In this document: positions 34,418 to 45,813 of the stretch, piece after piece
Layout of the letters: each line of letters begins with the position of its first letter
Position numbering within the stretch: the stretch's first letter is position 1
Assembly: GCA_038249115.1 (NCBI GenBank)
Contig: JBBRWQ010000003.1
Location: 1-64,000, forward strand
Length of the DNA: 64,000 nucleotides
Direction of reading: 5' to 3'
DNA from: UBA4719 sp038249115
GTDB lineage: Bacteria > Actinomycetota > Actinomycetes > Actinomycetales > Dermatophilaceae
The notes under the pieces: generated by a model
Seen by the model: the letters and a program-made list of their open reading frames with translations, nothing else
Database searches by the model: none
Told to the model about the DNA's origin: nothing
Position numbers and translations under genes: made by a program

Positions 34418-36591
34418 TGAGCATCGCCTCCACCAACATCGACGCGTCGAACAGCGAAGCACCGAACACCGACGCCAAGAACATCGATTTCACGACCATC
34501 TTTCCCGACGAGATCATTACCAAGGCTCTGGCGCGCGACATCGCGCTGCCCGGCAACGTCGGCACCTTCGTGCTGATCACGCTCGACAACGGCTTCGACC
34601 ACACCAAGCCCAACACCCTCGGGCCGGCCACCCTGGCCGGCCTGTCCGCGGTGCTCGACACTGTGCGCGCCCGTGCGGACTCCCGCGAGATCGTCGGCGT
34701 CGGCGTGACCGGCAAACCGTTCATCTTCGCGGTCGGCGCGGACCTGACCGGCATCCCCAAAGTGACCCAGCGGGAGCAGGCCCTGGCCATCGGCCGGCTT
34801 GGTCACGCGACATTCGAGCAGCTCCGCACGCTGCCGGTGCCGACGTTCGCCTTCGTCAACGGCGCAGCGATGGGCGGCGGCGTCGAGATCGCGCTCAGCG
34901 CGGCATACCGAAGCATCTCGTCGGGTGTGCCCGCTCTCGCGCTACCCGAGTGCTTCCTCGGGCTGGTGCCGGGCTGGGGAGGCTGTTTCATGCTGCCGAA
35001 CCTGATCGGCGTCAAGTCGGCCCTGAAGGTCATCATCGAGAACCCGTTGAACACCAACCGGATGCTCAAGGGACCGCAGGCCTACGAGCTGGGGATGGCC
35101 GATGTGATGTTCGAGCCGGCCATGTTCCTGGAGGACTCCCTGGCCTGGGCAGCCGACGTCATCACCGGCAGGACCGTGGTGGATCGTCCCGAGATGGACC
35201 GCGATGAGTCAGCCTGGGAGGGCGCCATCACTGCGGCCAAGGGCATCGTCAGCTCCAAGACAGGCGGTGCCGCGCCTGCGCCGCTGCGGGCTCTCCAGCT
35301 CGTATCCGCGGCCCGAACCGCCACCCGCGCAGAGGCGTACGCCGCCGAGGACGACGCCCTGGCAGACCTGTTGATGAGCGACGAACTGCGCAGCAACCTC
35401 TACGCCTTCGACCTGGTGCAGAAGCGCGCCAAGCGTCCGGCCGGCGCGCCCGACCGATCGCTGGCGCGCCCCGTCACCAAGGTCGGCATCGTCGGTGCCG
35501 GACTCATGGCCAGCCAGCTGGCCGCCCTCTTCGTCCAGCGGCTCGAGGTCCCGATCGTGATGACCGACCTCGACCAGGGTCGCGTCGACAAGGGTGTGGG
35601 CTACGTCCACGCCGAGATCGACAAGCTGCTCGGCCGCGGGCGGGTCAGTCCCGACCGGGCCAACCGGCTCAAGGCCCTGGTGCAAGGTTCGACAAGCAAG
35701 GCCGACTTCGCCGACGCCGACTTCGTCATCGAGGCGGTGTTCGAGGAGATCCAGGTCAAGAGGCAGGTCTTCGCCGAGGTCGAAGCGGTCGTCTCGGCCG
35801 AGTGCGTCCTGGCGACGAACACGTCTTCGCTCTCGATCACCGAGATGGCCGCCGACCTCAAGCACCCCGAGCGGGTCGTGGGCTTCCACTTCTTCAACCC
35901 GGTCGCGGTCATGCCGCTGCTGGAGATCATCCGGGGCGCCAAGACCGATGACGCCACGCTGGCCACCGCCTTTGCCACGGGCAAGACGTTGAAGAAGACC
36001 TCGATCCTGGCCACGGACTCGCCCTCGTTCGTCGCGAACCGCCTGCTGGGTCGGTTCATGGGCGAGGTCGGTCGGATCGTTGACGAAGGCACCCCGTTGG
36101 ACATCGCCGACCATGCTTTCGCCGGCATCGCACCGATGCCCCCGTTCGAGCTGTTGGGTCTGGTCGGTCCCGCCATCGGTCTGCACAACAACGAGAGCCT
36201 GCACAAAGCATTCCCTGACCGTTTCTACGTCTCAGAAGGCCTGCGCCGTCTGGTTGCCGCCGGCAAGCCTGGGTTCTACATCTACCCCGAGGGCAAGCCG
36301 GTGCTGGATCCCGAGGTCGCGGCTCTCATGGAGACTCCGGCCAACCCGGTGGTCCTGGACTCGGCGCAGGTCCGGGCGCAGGTGCTGTCGGCCCTGGCGC
36401 AAGAGGCCCGGCTGATGCTGGACGAGGGCGTGGTGGCGGCTCCGATGGACATTGACCTTGCCCTGATCACCGGCGCTGGGTTCGCGTTCTGGAACGGCGG
36501 GCTCACGCCGTTGCTGGATCGCACCGGCATCTCCGAGAAGGTCAACGGGAAGCGGTTCCTGCCCCAGGGCGTGGCCAGCGTCCCGGCCTGA
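34417..36591 (+). CDS. fadB: Enoyl-CoA hydratase/3-hydroxyacyl-CoA dehydrogenase
   Basis: The 724-residue bifunctional enzyme has an N-terminal crotonase domain (GVTGKPFIFAVGADLTGIPK, NGAAMGGGVEIALSAAY, LPECFLGLVPGWGG) and, from about residue 350, a 3-hydroxyacyl-CoA dehydrogenase domain with the NAD loop KVGIVGAGLMASQLAALF and GFHFFNPVAVMPLLEIIRGA. It performs two consecutive steps of fatty-acid beta-oxidation and hands its product to FadA. The first 25 residues are a polar extension of no known role. A strong terminator follows. Confidence 0.94.
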   Translation: MSIASTNIDASNSEAPNTDAKNIDFTTIFPDEIITKALARDIALPGNVGTFVLITLDNGFDHTKPNTLGPATLAGLSAVLDTVRARADSREIVGVGVTGKPFIFAVGADLTGIPKVTQREQALAIGRLGHATFEQLRTLPVPTFAFVNGAAMGGGVEIALSAAYRSISSGVPALALPECFLGLVPGWGGCFMLPNLIGVKSALKVIIENPLNTNRMLKGPQAYELGMADVMFEPAMFLEDSLAWAADVITGRTVVDRPEMDRDESAWEGAITAAKGIVSSKTGGAAPAPLRALQLVSAARTATRAEAYAAEDDALADLLMSDELRSNLYAFDLVQKRAKRPAGAPDRSLARPVTKVGIVGAGLMASQLAALFVQRLEVPIVMTDLDQGRVDKGVGYVHAEIDKLLGRGRVSPDRANRLKALVQGSTSKADFADADFVIEAVFEEIQVKRQVFAEVEAVVSAECVLATNTSSLSITEMAADLKHPERVVGFHFFNPVAVMPLLEIIRGAKTDDATLATAFATGKTLKKTSILATDSPSFVANRLLGRFMGEVGRIVDEGTPLDIADHAFAGIAPMPPFELLGLVGPAIGLHNNESLHKAFPDRFYVSEGLRRLVAAGKPGFYIYPEGKPVLDPEVAALMETPANPVVLDSAQVRAQVLSALAQEARLMLDEGVVAAPMDIDLALITGAGFAFWNGGLTPLLDRTGISEKVNGKRFLPQGVASVPA

Positions 36592-36594
36592 CCA

Positions 36595-36630
36595 GACCCC
36601 ACGCCATACCTCCCGGTATGGCGTGGGGTC
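36595..36630. terminator. Strong terminator after fadAB
   Basis: GACCCCACGCCATACC, loop TCCC, and its perfect 16-base complement form a long stem right after the fadB stop. It separates fadAB from the convergent TetR gene and may act in both directions. A weaker second inverted repeat follows to about 36665. Confidence 0.85.
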
Positions 36631-36678
36631 AGGGACGTCTCCCGCGTTTGGCCGGAAGACGTTCCCGGTTGGGCGGGG

Positions 36679-37320
36679 TCACAGCAGGGCGGCGGCGATC
36701 CCCTGCCGGATGAACCGCGCGAAGTCATCCAACGACCAGCCCTGGCGAAGCACCAGCAGCTCGTAGATCTCGGGCGTGGTGTAGGTGAACAGGACGTCCC
36801 GCGCCTCATCCCGCGTGACGCCCTCGCGGAGGTGGCCGCCATCGGCCAGGGCGTCAGCATTGTGCGCCATCCGTGCTAGCCGCTCGAGGTCAAGCTGGTC
36901 CTTCAGCTTCTGCATCTCCGGGTCCGTCGCCGCAGCCGTGCGGATCAGCAGAAGAACGGGAGCCACAAGCGGTGCCACCTCGGTGCTCAGGCGTGCCCAG
37001 TTCCCGATGATCAGGGCGGGATCGCTCTCGCTCGACGACACCTCGTCCGAACGAGCTTCGGCATGGACCGGTGCCTCCCCCGCCAGGCCGGCGTCCCACA
37101 GTGCACGCACCAGACCAGCCTTGCCGGCGAACGCCTTGTAAACCATCTCGACAGAGACTCCCGCGTCAGCGGCGATGGACCCGACGGTCGTGGCGGCATA
37201 CCCGTCGCGCAGGAACCGGCGACCAGCCACGTCCAGCACCGCCAGACGTCGGGCTTCGGCCGCGTGCTGACGTCCGGAGGCGTCGTAGGGCCGTGAGGTC
37301 TTGACAGTGGACCGGGACAC
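36679..37320 (-). CDS. TetR-family transcriptional regulator
   Basis: A 213-residue regulator with an N-terminal helix-turn-helix (TTVGSIAADAGVSVEMVYKA, near residue 45) and a helical ligand-binding domain. The GTG at 37320 is preferred because AAGGAAGG lies 6 bases upstream, whereas the ATG at 37326 directly abuts that site. It is divergent from an NTF2-like/NmrA-like gene pair and a clear inverted repeat lies between them, so it probably represses itself and that pair. It is convergent with fadAB. Confidence 0.9.
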   Translation of the reverse strand: MSRSTVKTSRPYDASGRQHAAEARRLAVLDVAGRRFLRDGYAATTVGSIAADAGVSVEMVYKAFAGKAGLVRALWDAGLAGEAPVHAEARSDEVSSSESDPALIIGNWARLSTEVAPLVAPVLLLIRTAAATDPEMQKLKDQLDLERLARMAHNADALADGGHLREGVTRDEARDVLFTYTTPEIYELLVLRQGWSLDDFARFIRQGIAAALL

Positions 37321-37336
37321 GAGCATCCTTCCTTAG

Positions 37337-37362
37337 ATCCAATACAGACCACTGTATCGGAT
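37337..37362. promoter_or_regulatory. TetR operator (inverted repeat)
   Basis: ATCCAATACAG, 4-base spacer ACCA, CTGTATCGGAT: 11-bp arms with a single mismatch, in the 75-base divergent region between the TetR gene and the NTF2-like gene. Position and symmetry fit an autoregulatory operator. Confidence 0.75.
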
Positions 37363-37395
37363 AAATTCGTTCGAAGTGTTGTCCGGGAGGTAACC

Positions 37396-37827
37396 ATGGA
37401 AACCACCGGGAAACCGCCGTTGCCAGCCAGAGCCGTGATCGACCGACTGCTCAAGGCGACCAACGCCCACGACATCGATGCACTCGTCGGTTTTTTTGCC
37501 CCTGACTACGTCAACGAGACTCCCGTACACCCCGACAGGGGGTTCACCGGCAGTGAGCAGGTCCGTCGCAACTGGACGCAGATCTTCGCCGCGGTTCCTG
37601 ACCTCGTTGCCCAGGTCACCACGCTGGCACAGGACCGCGGCCACGTATGGACCGAGTGGCAGATGAGCGGCAGCCGTGGCGACGGGACCCCACACCTGAT
37701 GCGGGGGGTCATCATCTTCACGGTCGAAGGCGACCAGATCACCGCGGCGCGGTTCTACCTCGAGCCGGTCGAGACGAGTAGCGGCAACATCGACGCAGCC
37801 GTCGCCTCCCAGATGGCAGGGCCATGA
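37396..37827 (+). CDS. NTF2-like/SnoaL-type protein
   Basis: A 143-residue cone-fold protein (VIDRLLKATNAHDIDALVGF, GFTGSEQVRRNWTQIFAAVP, and the closing IITAARFYLEPVE-like strand). SnoaL-type proteins include cyclases, isomerases and many of unknown role; no catalytic assignment is possible here. It overlaps the next gene by 4 bases (ATGA), and both are probably under control of the divergent TetR regulator. Confidence 0.8.
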   Translation: METTGKPPLPARAVIDRLLKATNAHDIDALVGFFAPDYVNETPVHPDRGFTGSEQVRRNWTQIFAAVPDLVAQVTTLAQDRGHVWTEWQMSGSRGDGTPHLMRGVIIFTVEGDQITAARFYLEPVETSSGNIDAAVASQMAGP

Positions 37828-38702
37828 TCCTGGTCGCCGGCGGGACCGGTCGACTCGGACGCTTGGTCGTCAACGGGCTTGTCGGCGAGGGCAAGCCGGT
37901 GCGGGTGCTGACTCGAAACACCTCCGCTGCAACCGATCTCGCCGCCTTGGGCGTTGAGCTGGCAACCGGCGACGTACGTGATCCATCAAGCCTCGGCCCG
38001 GCCATGTCCGGGGTGAGCACGGTCGTCTCCACTGTCCACGGGTTCGTGGGTTCGGGTGGGGTCACGCCCGAGAACGTCGACCGGGACGGTAACCGCAACC
38101 TGGTCGAGGCGGCTGCCGGCCGCTCTGCCGACGTCATCCTGATGTCGACCATCGGTGCGTCGCCGGATCACCCGATGGAGCTGTTCCGGCTGAAGTGGGC
38201 CGCGGAAGAGCACCTTCGCGCGAGTGGGCTGCGGTGGACCATCGTGCGCAGCAGCGCGTTCGCCGATACGTGGATCGAGCTCCTACGTCAGAGCGCCGAG
38301 AAGTCTGGGCGACCACAGGTGTTCGGCAAAGGCGACAACCCGATCAACTTCGTGTGGGTGCAGGATGTCGCCGACGCGGTCCTCCACGCGACGATGAATC
38401 CTGCGATGCGAGGACAGGCGATCGAGGTGGGCGGACCGGACAACCTCACGTTCAACGACCTTGCCCGCCTCGTTCAGGCGTCGATGGGCGTGAGTGGCAG
38501 CGTGCGCCACGTCCCGCGACCGGGGCTCAAAGCGATGGGGGCGATCGCCAGGCCGTTCAACCCGAAGATGGCGAGGCTGGCGCGCGCTTCCCTGGCCATG
38601 GACACCTGCGACCTGACCTTCGACCCTGAGGCGAGCATCCGCGCATACCCCTGGTTATCCTGCACGACGATCGCGCCCCAAGGCCTGCTCGTACAGCACT
38701 GA
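37824..38702 (+). CDS. NmrA-like NAD(P)-binding oxidoreductase
   Basis: The 292-residue protein starts MILVAGGTGRLGRLVVNGLV, the NAD(P)-binding GxxGxxG of atypical short-chain dehydrogenases, followed by GVELATGDVRDPSSLGPAMS and VILMSTIGASPDHPMELFRL, and the later NFVWVQDVADAVLHATMN. It lacks a classical YxxxK pair, as usual for NmrA/HSCARG-type sensors and quinone-oxidoreductase-like proteins. It is coupled to the NTF2-like gene by a 4-base overlap. Confidence 0.85.
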   Translation: MILVAGGTGRLGRLVVNGLVGEGKPVRVLTRNTSAATDLAALGVELATGDVRDPSSLGPAMSGVSTVVSTVHGFVGSGGVTPENVDRDGNRNLVEAAAGRSADVILMSTIGASPDHPMELFRLKWAAEEHLRASGLRWTIVRSSAFADTWIELLRQSAEKSGRPQVFGKGDNPINFVWVQDVADAVLHATMNPAMRGQAIEVGGPDNLTFNDLARLVQASMGVSGSVRHVPRPGLKAMGAIARPFNPKMARLARASLAMDTCDLTFDPEASIRAYPWLSCTTIAPQGLLVQH

Positions 38703-38740
38703 CCCCGACTCGTTCAGGCCGGACACTGCAAGCAGGTATC

Positions 38741-38758
38741 TCACATGTGATTTATGAT
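38741..38758 (+). promoter_or_regulatory. Promoter and palindrome of the HTH-MurA gene
   Basis: A perfect palindrome TCACATGTGA (38741-38750) directly precedes a good -10 element TATGAT (38753-38758). Seven bases after it comes the ATG at 38766, so the transcript probably starts at or next to the start codon (leaderless). The palindrome sits between -35 and -10, where a repressor would block transcription; the gene's own HTH domain is the obvious candidate. Confidence 0.55.
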
Positions 38759-38765
38759 TAGGGGT

Positions 38766-40295
38766 ATGAAGGACAACTACTTGGGTCGGATCGGCACCTT
38801 GATTCGGGATGCCCGACGTCACCAAGGCTTGACACAGACCGATCTTGCCGACTCTCTGGGGACCAGCCAGAGTGCAGTGGCGCGGATCGAACAGGGCAAG
38901 CAGAATCTCAGCCTTGAGATGCTTGCTCGAATCGGCCAGAGCCTCGACTCCGAGTTCGTCTCGATGGGTCACTCCGGCCCACAGCACCTGCGCATCGTCG
39001 GAGGCACCAAGCTGTCCGGTGCGATCGACGTCAAGACCAGCAAGAACGCCGCCGTCGCGCTGTTGTGCGCCTCGCTGCTCAACCACGGGCGAACCACCCT
39101 TCGCAACATCGCCCGCATCGAAGAGGTCAACCGCATCCTCGAAGTCCTGATCAGCATCGGCGTCAAGACCCGGTGGCTCCCAGACAGCAACGACCTGGAG
39201 ATCACTCCCCCGGCCCACCTCAATCTCGATGCCATGGACCTCGACGCCGCACGTCGAACTCGCACCGTGATCATGTTCCTCGGGCCCCTGCTGCACGAGC
39301 TCGATGCGTTCCACCTGCCCTATGTCGGGGGCTGCGACCTCGGCACCCGGACGGTCGAGCCGCACCTGCACGCCCTGCGCGCGTTCGGGCTCAACGTCAC
39401 CGCCGCCGCGGGCTTCTACGATGCCAAGGTGGACCGCGAGGTCAGCCCCACCAAGGCGATCATCCTGACCGAACGTGGCGACACCGTCACTGAGAACGCG
39501 TTGATGGCCGCAGCACGACACAACGGCGTCACCGTCATCCGCAACGCCAGCTCCAACTACATGGTCCAGGACCTCTGCTTCTTCCTCCAGGCGCTCGGGG
39601 TGACCATCGAGGGAATCGGCAGCACCACGCTGACCATCCACGGCCGGTCCGTGATCAACGTCGACGTCGAGTTCTCACCCTCAGAGGACCCGATCGAGGC
39701 CATGAGCCTGCTGGCTGCGGCGGTCGTCACCGAGTCCGCCATCACCATCCGTCGGGTGCCCATCGAGTTCCTCGAGATCGAGCTGACCCTGCTCGAGGGC
39801 ATGGGCATGAAGTACGACATCACGCCGGAGTACCGCTCGGCCAACGGGCTCACCCGTCTCGTCGACCTGACCACGGTCCCCGGCCCGTTGACGGCACCCG
39901 CCGACAAGATCCACCCGATGCCGTTCCCCGGCCTGAACATCGACAACCTGCCGTTCTTCGCCATCATTGCGGCCTGCGCGACCGGCACCACGATGATCCA
40001 CGACTGGGTCTATGACAACCGGGCGATCTATCTCACCGAGCTGACCAAGGTCGGCGCCAAGGTGCAGCTGCTCGACCCGCATCGGGTGCTGATCGAGGGA
40101 CCGACCCGCTGGCGAGCCGCCGAGGTCATCTGTCCGCCGGCCCTGCGTCCTGCCGTGGTCGTCCTGTTGGCCATGCTCGCGGCCCCGGGCACCTCGGTCC
40201 TGCGAAACGTCTACGTGATCAACCGTGGCTACGAGGACCTGGCACAACGACTCAACGCACTCGGCGCCACCATTGAGACCTTCCGCGACATCTGA
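38766..40295 (+). CDS. XRE-type HTH domain fused to a MurA-like enolpyruvyl transferase
   Basis: The 509-residue protein has an N-terminal XRE helix-turn-helix (GTLIRDARRHQGLTQTDLAD, SQSAVARIEQGKQNLSLEM; about residues 8-60) joined to a full-length EPSP/MurA fold. MurA landmarks are kept: GAIDVKTSKNAAVALL (Lys-Asn pair), GGCDLGTRTVEPH (active-site Cys loop), GLNIDNLPFF (Asp loop) and NRGYEDLAQRLNALGA. Classical MurA adds enolpyruvate to UDP-GlcNAc in peptidoglycan synthesis and has no HTH. This may be a moonlighting enzyme-regulator or a paralogue with another sugar nucleotide. The ATG at 38766 fits a leaderless promoter; one at 38754 lies inside the -10. Confidence 0.88.
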   Translation: MKDNYLGRIGTLIRDARRHQGLTQTDLADSLGTSQSAVARIEQGKQNLSLEMLARIGQSLDSEFVSMGHSGPQHLRIVGGTKLSGAIDVKTSKNAAVALLCASLLNHGRTTLRNIARIEEVNRILEVLISIGVKTRWLPDSNDLEITPPAHLNLDAMDLDAARRTRTVIMFLGPLLHELDAFHLPYVGGCDLGTRTVEPHLHALRAFGLNVTAAAGFYDAKVDREVSPTKAIILTERGDTVTENALMAAARHNGVTVIRNASSNYMVQDLCFFLQALGVTIEGIGSTTLTIHGRSVINVDVEFSPSEDPIEAMSLLAAAVVTESAITIRRVPIEFLEIELTLLEGMGMKYDITPEYRSANGLTRLVDLTTVPGPLTAPADKIHPMPFPGLNIDNLPFFAIIAACATGTTMIHDWVYDNRAIYLTELTKVGAKVQLLDPHRVLIEGPTRWRAAEVICPPALRPAVVVLLAMLAAPGTSVLRNVYVINRGYEDLAQRLNALGATIETFRDI

Positions 40296-40334
40296 GCAGC
40301 CTCCTCACGCGCTCTGCCGCTTGAACAACGTGGC

Positions 40335-42227
40335 TCAGGGGCCGCGGCGTACCTCTTTGCCGAGCGACGTAGCGATCGCATCCGGGGTGAGCCCGATCGA
40401 CTCCAGCACCTGGCTGCGAGACGCGTGGGCCAGGAACTCCTTGGGTATGCCATAGCAGTGGACCGCTGTCTTGCTTCCGGCCTGAGACATCGCCAGGGAC
40501 ACCGCCGATCCGATACCCCCTGCGACCAGGTTGTCCTCGATGACCGCAACGGCTGTGGCATCACGAGCCGCGTGGACCAGGTCCGGGCTGACCGGCAAGA
40601 CCCAACGGGGATCGACCACGCGCACCGAAAGCCCCTGTGCCACAAGCTTTTCCGCCACGCCGACCGATGCTGCAGCCATAGCGCCGACACCAACGATCAA
40701 CAGGTCCACGGCGCCGGACCCGGTCTCCTGAAGAACGTCGAGGCTGCCAAGCTGACGCACCCTGACGATCGGGTCTGCGACATCACCCTTGGGGAAACGA
40801 AGCACCGTGGGACCGTCCGAGACCTCGACGGCCTCGCGCAGCAGCTGTCGCAACTGCTCGCCATCACGAGGTGCAGCCAGCCGCAGACCAGGCACCAGCG
40901 CGCCGATCGTCATATCCCACATGCCGTTATGCGACGCCCCGTCTGTACCAGTGACGCCGGCACGGTCGAGCACCACGGTGACGCCGGCCTTGTGCAGTGC
41001 GGCGTCCATCAGCAGCTGGTCAAAGGCGCGGTTGAGGAAGGTGGCATAGACGGCGACGACCGGATGCAGACCGGCAAAGGCAAGTCCTGCTGCCATCGTC
41101 ACGGCGTGCTGTTCGGCAATTCCCACGTCAAAGACCCGGTCCGGGAATCTGGCCGCGAACCTGTCCAGACCAACCGGAATCAGCATCGCCGCCGTCACGG
41201 CCACCACATCGGGACGGTCGGCTCCGATGGCGCACATCTCATCGCTGAACTCGTCGGTCCAGACCCGGCCACCCTCGTTGAACGGCAGACCCGTCTCAGC
41301 GTTGATGACACCCACCGCGTGGAACCGGTCAGCCTCGTCCTCACGAGCAGGTGCGTAGCCGCGACCCTTCTGGGTGATCACGTGGACCAGCACTGGCCCG
41401 CCGAACGCCCGCGCCCTGCGCAGGGCCGACTCGACAGCCTCCTCGTCATGACCGTCGATCGGGCCAAGGTATTTCAGCCCCAGATCCTCGAACATCCCCT
41501 GCGGCGCAACGATGTCCTTGAGGCCCTTCTTCATCCCGTGCAGCGTCTCGTACATCGCGGACCCCACGACCGGGGTGCGGGCCAGGGTGTTCTTCCCCCA
41601 GTCGAGGAATCGTTCGTAGCCGCGCGTCACCCGCAACGTAGCCAGGTGGTCGGCGAGCCCGCCGGTGGTCGGGGCATAGGAACGTTCGTTGTCGTTGACA
41701 ACGATCACCAGCGGGAGGTCCTTGTCCGCTGAGATGTTGTTGATCGCCTCCCAGGCCATCCCCCCTGTGAGCGCCCCATCCCCAATAACCGCAACGGTAT
41801 AGCGATCAGTCTGACCCTGGAGTCGACGCGCGATCGCAATGCCGTCAGCCCAGGACAACGCGGTGGACGCGTGGGAGTTCTCGACGACGTCATGCTCGGA
41901 CTCGGCCCGGCTCTGGTAGCCCGACAGCCCGCCCTTCTTGCGCAGGTTGACGAATCCGTCCCGCCGGCCGGTGAGCAGCTTGTGCACGTACGTCTGGTGT
42001 CCGGTGTCGAAAACGATGGTGTCGCGAGGCGAGTCGAAGACCCGGTGCAGGGCGATGGTCAGCTCGACCACACCAAGGTTGGGCCCGAGGTGCCCGCCGG
42101 TCCTGGAGACCGAGCCAATCAAGAACTCACGGATCTCTTGTGCGAGCAACGGCATCTGGGCCGGCGTCAGGGCCTTGAGGTCCCCAGGCCCGTTGATCGA
42201 ATCCAGCAGTTGCACGCTCTCAGGCAT
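40335..42227 (-). CDS. dxs: 1-deoxy-D-xylulose-5-phosphate synthase
   Basis: The 630-residue thiamine-diphosphate enzyme joins pyruvate and glyceraldehyde 3-phosphate in the first step of the MEP isoprenoid pathway. Motifs are GHLGPNLGVVELTIALHRVF near the N-terminus, the TPP-binding AVIGDGALTGGMAWEAINN near residue 140, VTMAAGLAFAGLHPVVAVYA near residue 365, and RVVDPRWVLPVSPDLVHAA near the C-terminus. The ATG at 42227 gives the usual N-terminus; an in-frame ATG at 42266 would add 13 residues. It is convergent with the HTH-MurA gene. Confidence 0.95.
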   Translation of the reverse strand: MPESVQLLDSINGPGDLKALTPAQMPLLAQEIREFLIGSVSRTGGHLGPNLGVVELTIALHRVFDSPRDTIVFDTGHQTYVHKLLTGRRDGFVNLRKKGGLSGYQSRAESEHDVVENSHASTALSWADGIAIARRLQGQTDRYTVAVIGDGALTGGMAWEAINNISADKDLPLVIVVNDNERSYAPTTGGLADHLATLRVTRGYERFLDWGKNTLARTPVVGSAMYETLHGMKKGLKDIVAPQGMFEDLGLKYLGPIDGHDEEAVESALRRARAFGGPVLVHVITQKGRGYAPAREDEADRFHAVGVINAETGLPFNEGGRVWTDEFSDEMCAIGADRPDVVAVTAAMLIPVGLDRFAARFPDRVFDVGIAEQHAVTMAAGLAFAGLHPVVAVYATFLNRAFDQLLMDAALHKAGVTVVLDRAGVTGTDGASHNGMWDMTIGALVPGLRLAAPRDGEQLRQLLREAVEVSDGPTVLRFPKGDVADPIVRVRQLGSLDVLQETGSGAVDLLIVGVGAMAAASVGVAEKLVAQGLSVRVVDPRWVLPVSPDLVHAARDATAVAVIEDNLVAGGIGSAVSLAMSQAGSKTAVHCYGIPKEFLAHASRSQVLESIGLTPDAIATSLGKEVRRGP

Positions 42228-42289
42228 CCTCTCGTCGGGCTCAGGCTCCCCAGTCGCTCCGGCCATCGAGTCTATGGTGTGCGTTCGTT

Positions 42290-42478
42290 CTAGCGCCGCC
42301 TGCCCTTCTTCCCGAATGCCAGCGCGAAGCCGGACAAGGCGACAACAGGGCCAACGATGGCCCAGAACGTGACACCGGTCATCGGGCTGCCTTTGAGGTA
42401 ACCCAGACCTTGGGTCGTCCAGATCAGCCCCATCAGGGCCAGAAGGACACCCAGGCCGACTCGAAGGTTCTTGTTCAT
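42290..42478 (-). CDS. Small two-helix membrane protein
   Basis: A 62-residue protein with two hydrophobic segments (VGLGVLLALMGLIWTTQGLG and MTGVTFWAIVGPVVALSGFA) and a basic end (GKKGRRR). Such short proteins are common in actinobacteria and have no known role. It lies 23 bases before the longest dxs start on the same strand and is probably in the dxs transcript. Confidence 0.75.
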   Translation of the reverse strand: MNKNLRVGLGVLLALMGLIWTTQGLGYLKGSPMTGVTFWAIVGPVVALSGFALAFGKKGRRR

Positions 42479-42509
42479 GGGGTTGGAGGCTACCGCCCGG
42501 GGAGGGCGT

Positions 42510-42881
42510 TCACAGGCGCGGAACGTAATGCTTACCTTGTAATGCGTCATAAAGGAGCTGCGCCCCACGGGCCGATGCCCGCAGTCGCAGACCCTCGGCC
42601 TCAAGATCGGACTGGATCTCAGAGAGCGCTTCGGTGCTGACCAGGTCGCCGAGGTCGACGCGGACCTCGCGATAGGCCTGACGCATGGCCTCGAGCTGTG
42701 CATCGATGTGCCGCACCGCGACCCAGGCGAGGGCGACCGGGTTCTTGCGCCAGCCGGCATACCCGCGGTAGTCGGCCGGACAGTGGTCGAGCAGCCACGA
42801 CACGGCCGGCACCTGCCAGCCTGGTGAGTCCGGCGGTGGCACGGCCGTCGGCCAGCCCGGAGGCGTACGCGGTGAGTTCAC
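42510..42881 (-). CDS. Conserved-looking hypothetical protein
   Basis: About 123 residues from a GTG at 42881, with a Pro-rich N-terminus (NSPRTPPGWPTAVPPPDSPG) followed by a helical region (WLLDHCPADYRGYAGWRKNP, AWVAVRHIDAQLEAMRQAYR). It ends in a well-formed basic helix. No function is recognised. An open frame continues upstream to 43217, antisense-like relative to the acnA 3' end, and is not used. Confidence 0.7.
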   Translation of the reverse strand: MNSPRTPPGWPTAVPPPDSPGWQVPAVSWLLDHCPADYRGYAGWRKNPVALAWVAVRHIDAQLEAMRQAYREVRVDLGDLVSTEALSEIQSDLEAEGLRLRASARGAQLLYDALQGKHYVPRL

Positions 42882-42931
42882 GACACCAGTCTGCCAACCC
42901 GGGCCGACATCCACCCCTGGGCGACACACGA

Positions 42932-42971
42932 CCGGCCCGAACCCAACCATGTCTGGTGAGATTCGGGCCGG
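42932..42971 (-). terminator. Terminator after acnA
   Basis: CCGGCCCGAA and TTCGGGCCGG form a perfect 10-bp stem with a 20-base loop, just downstream of acnA on the minus strand. Confidence 0.6.
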
Positions 42972-43002
42972 CAGAGCTCTGTGCCGTATGCCGGCAGTCG
43001 AG

Positions 43003-45702
<2,700 letters not shown>

Positions 45703-45721
45703 GCCTGCTCCTTCCGGAATT

Positions 45722-45739
45722 TATCTTGACGTCAAGATA
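45722..45739. promoter_or_regulatory. 18-base palindromic operator of acnA
   Basis: TATCTTGACGTCAAGATA is a perfect palindrome 20-37 bases before the acnA start codon, just downstream of the -10 region. It resembles binding sites of MarR-type regulators such as TamR that control aconitase genes in Streptomyces (resemblance from memory, not checked). Confidence 0.7.
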
Positions 45740-45768
45740 TATTTAACCACACGCGTCTGCGCTGTCAG
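45740..45768 (-). promoter_or_regulatory. acnA promoter
   Basis: On the minus strand CTGACA (45763-45768) resembles a -35 box and is followed after 17 bases by an AT-rich TAAATA/TTAAAT (45740-45746) as -10. The predicted transcription start falls inside the 18-base palindrome. Confidence 0.55.
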
Positions 45769-45813
45769 TGTCAGACGGGCGCCGTCAGGGCCCGGCCGGC
45801 CTGCTCTGGTGAC

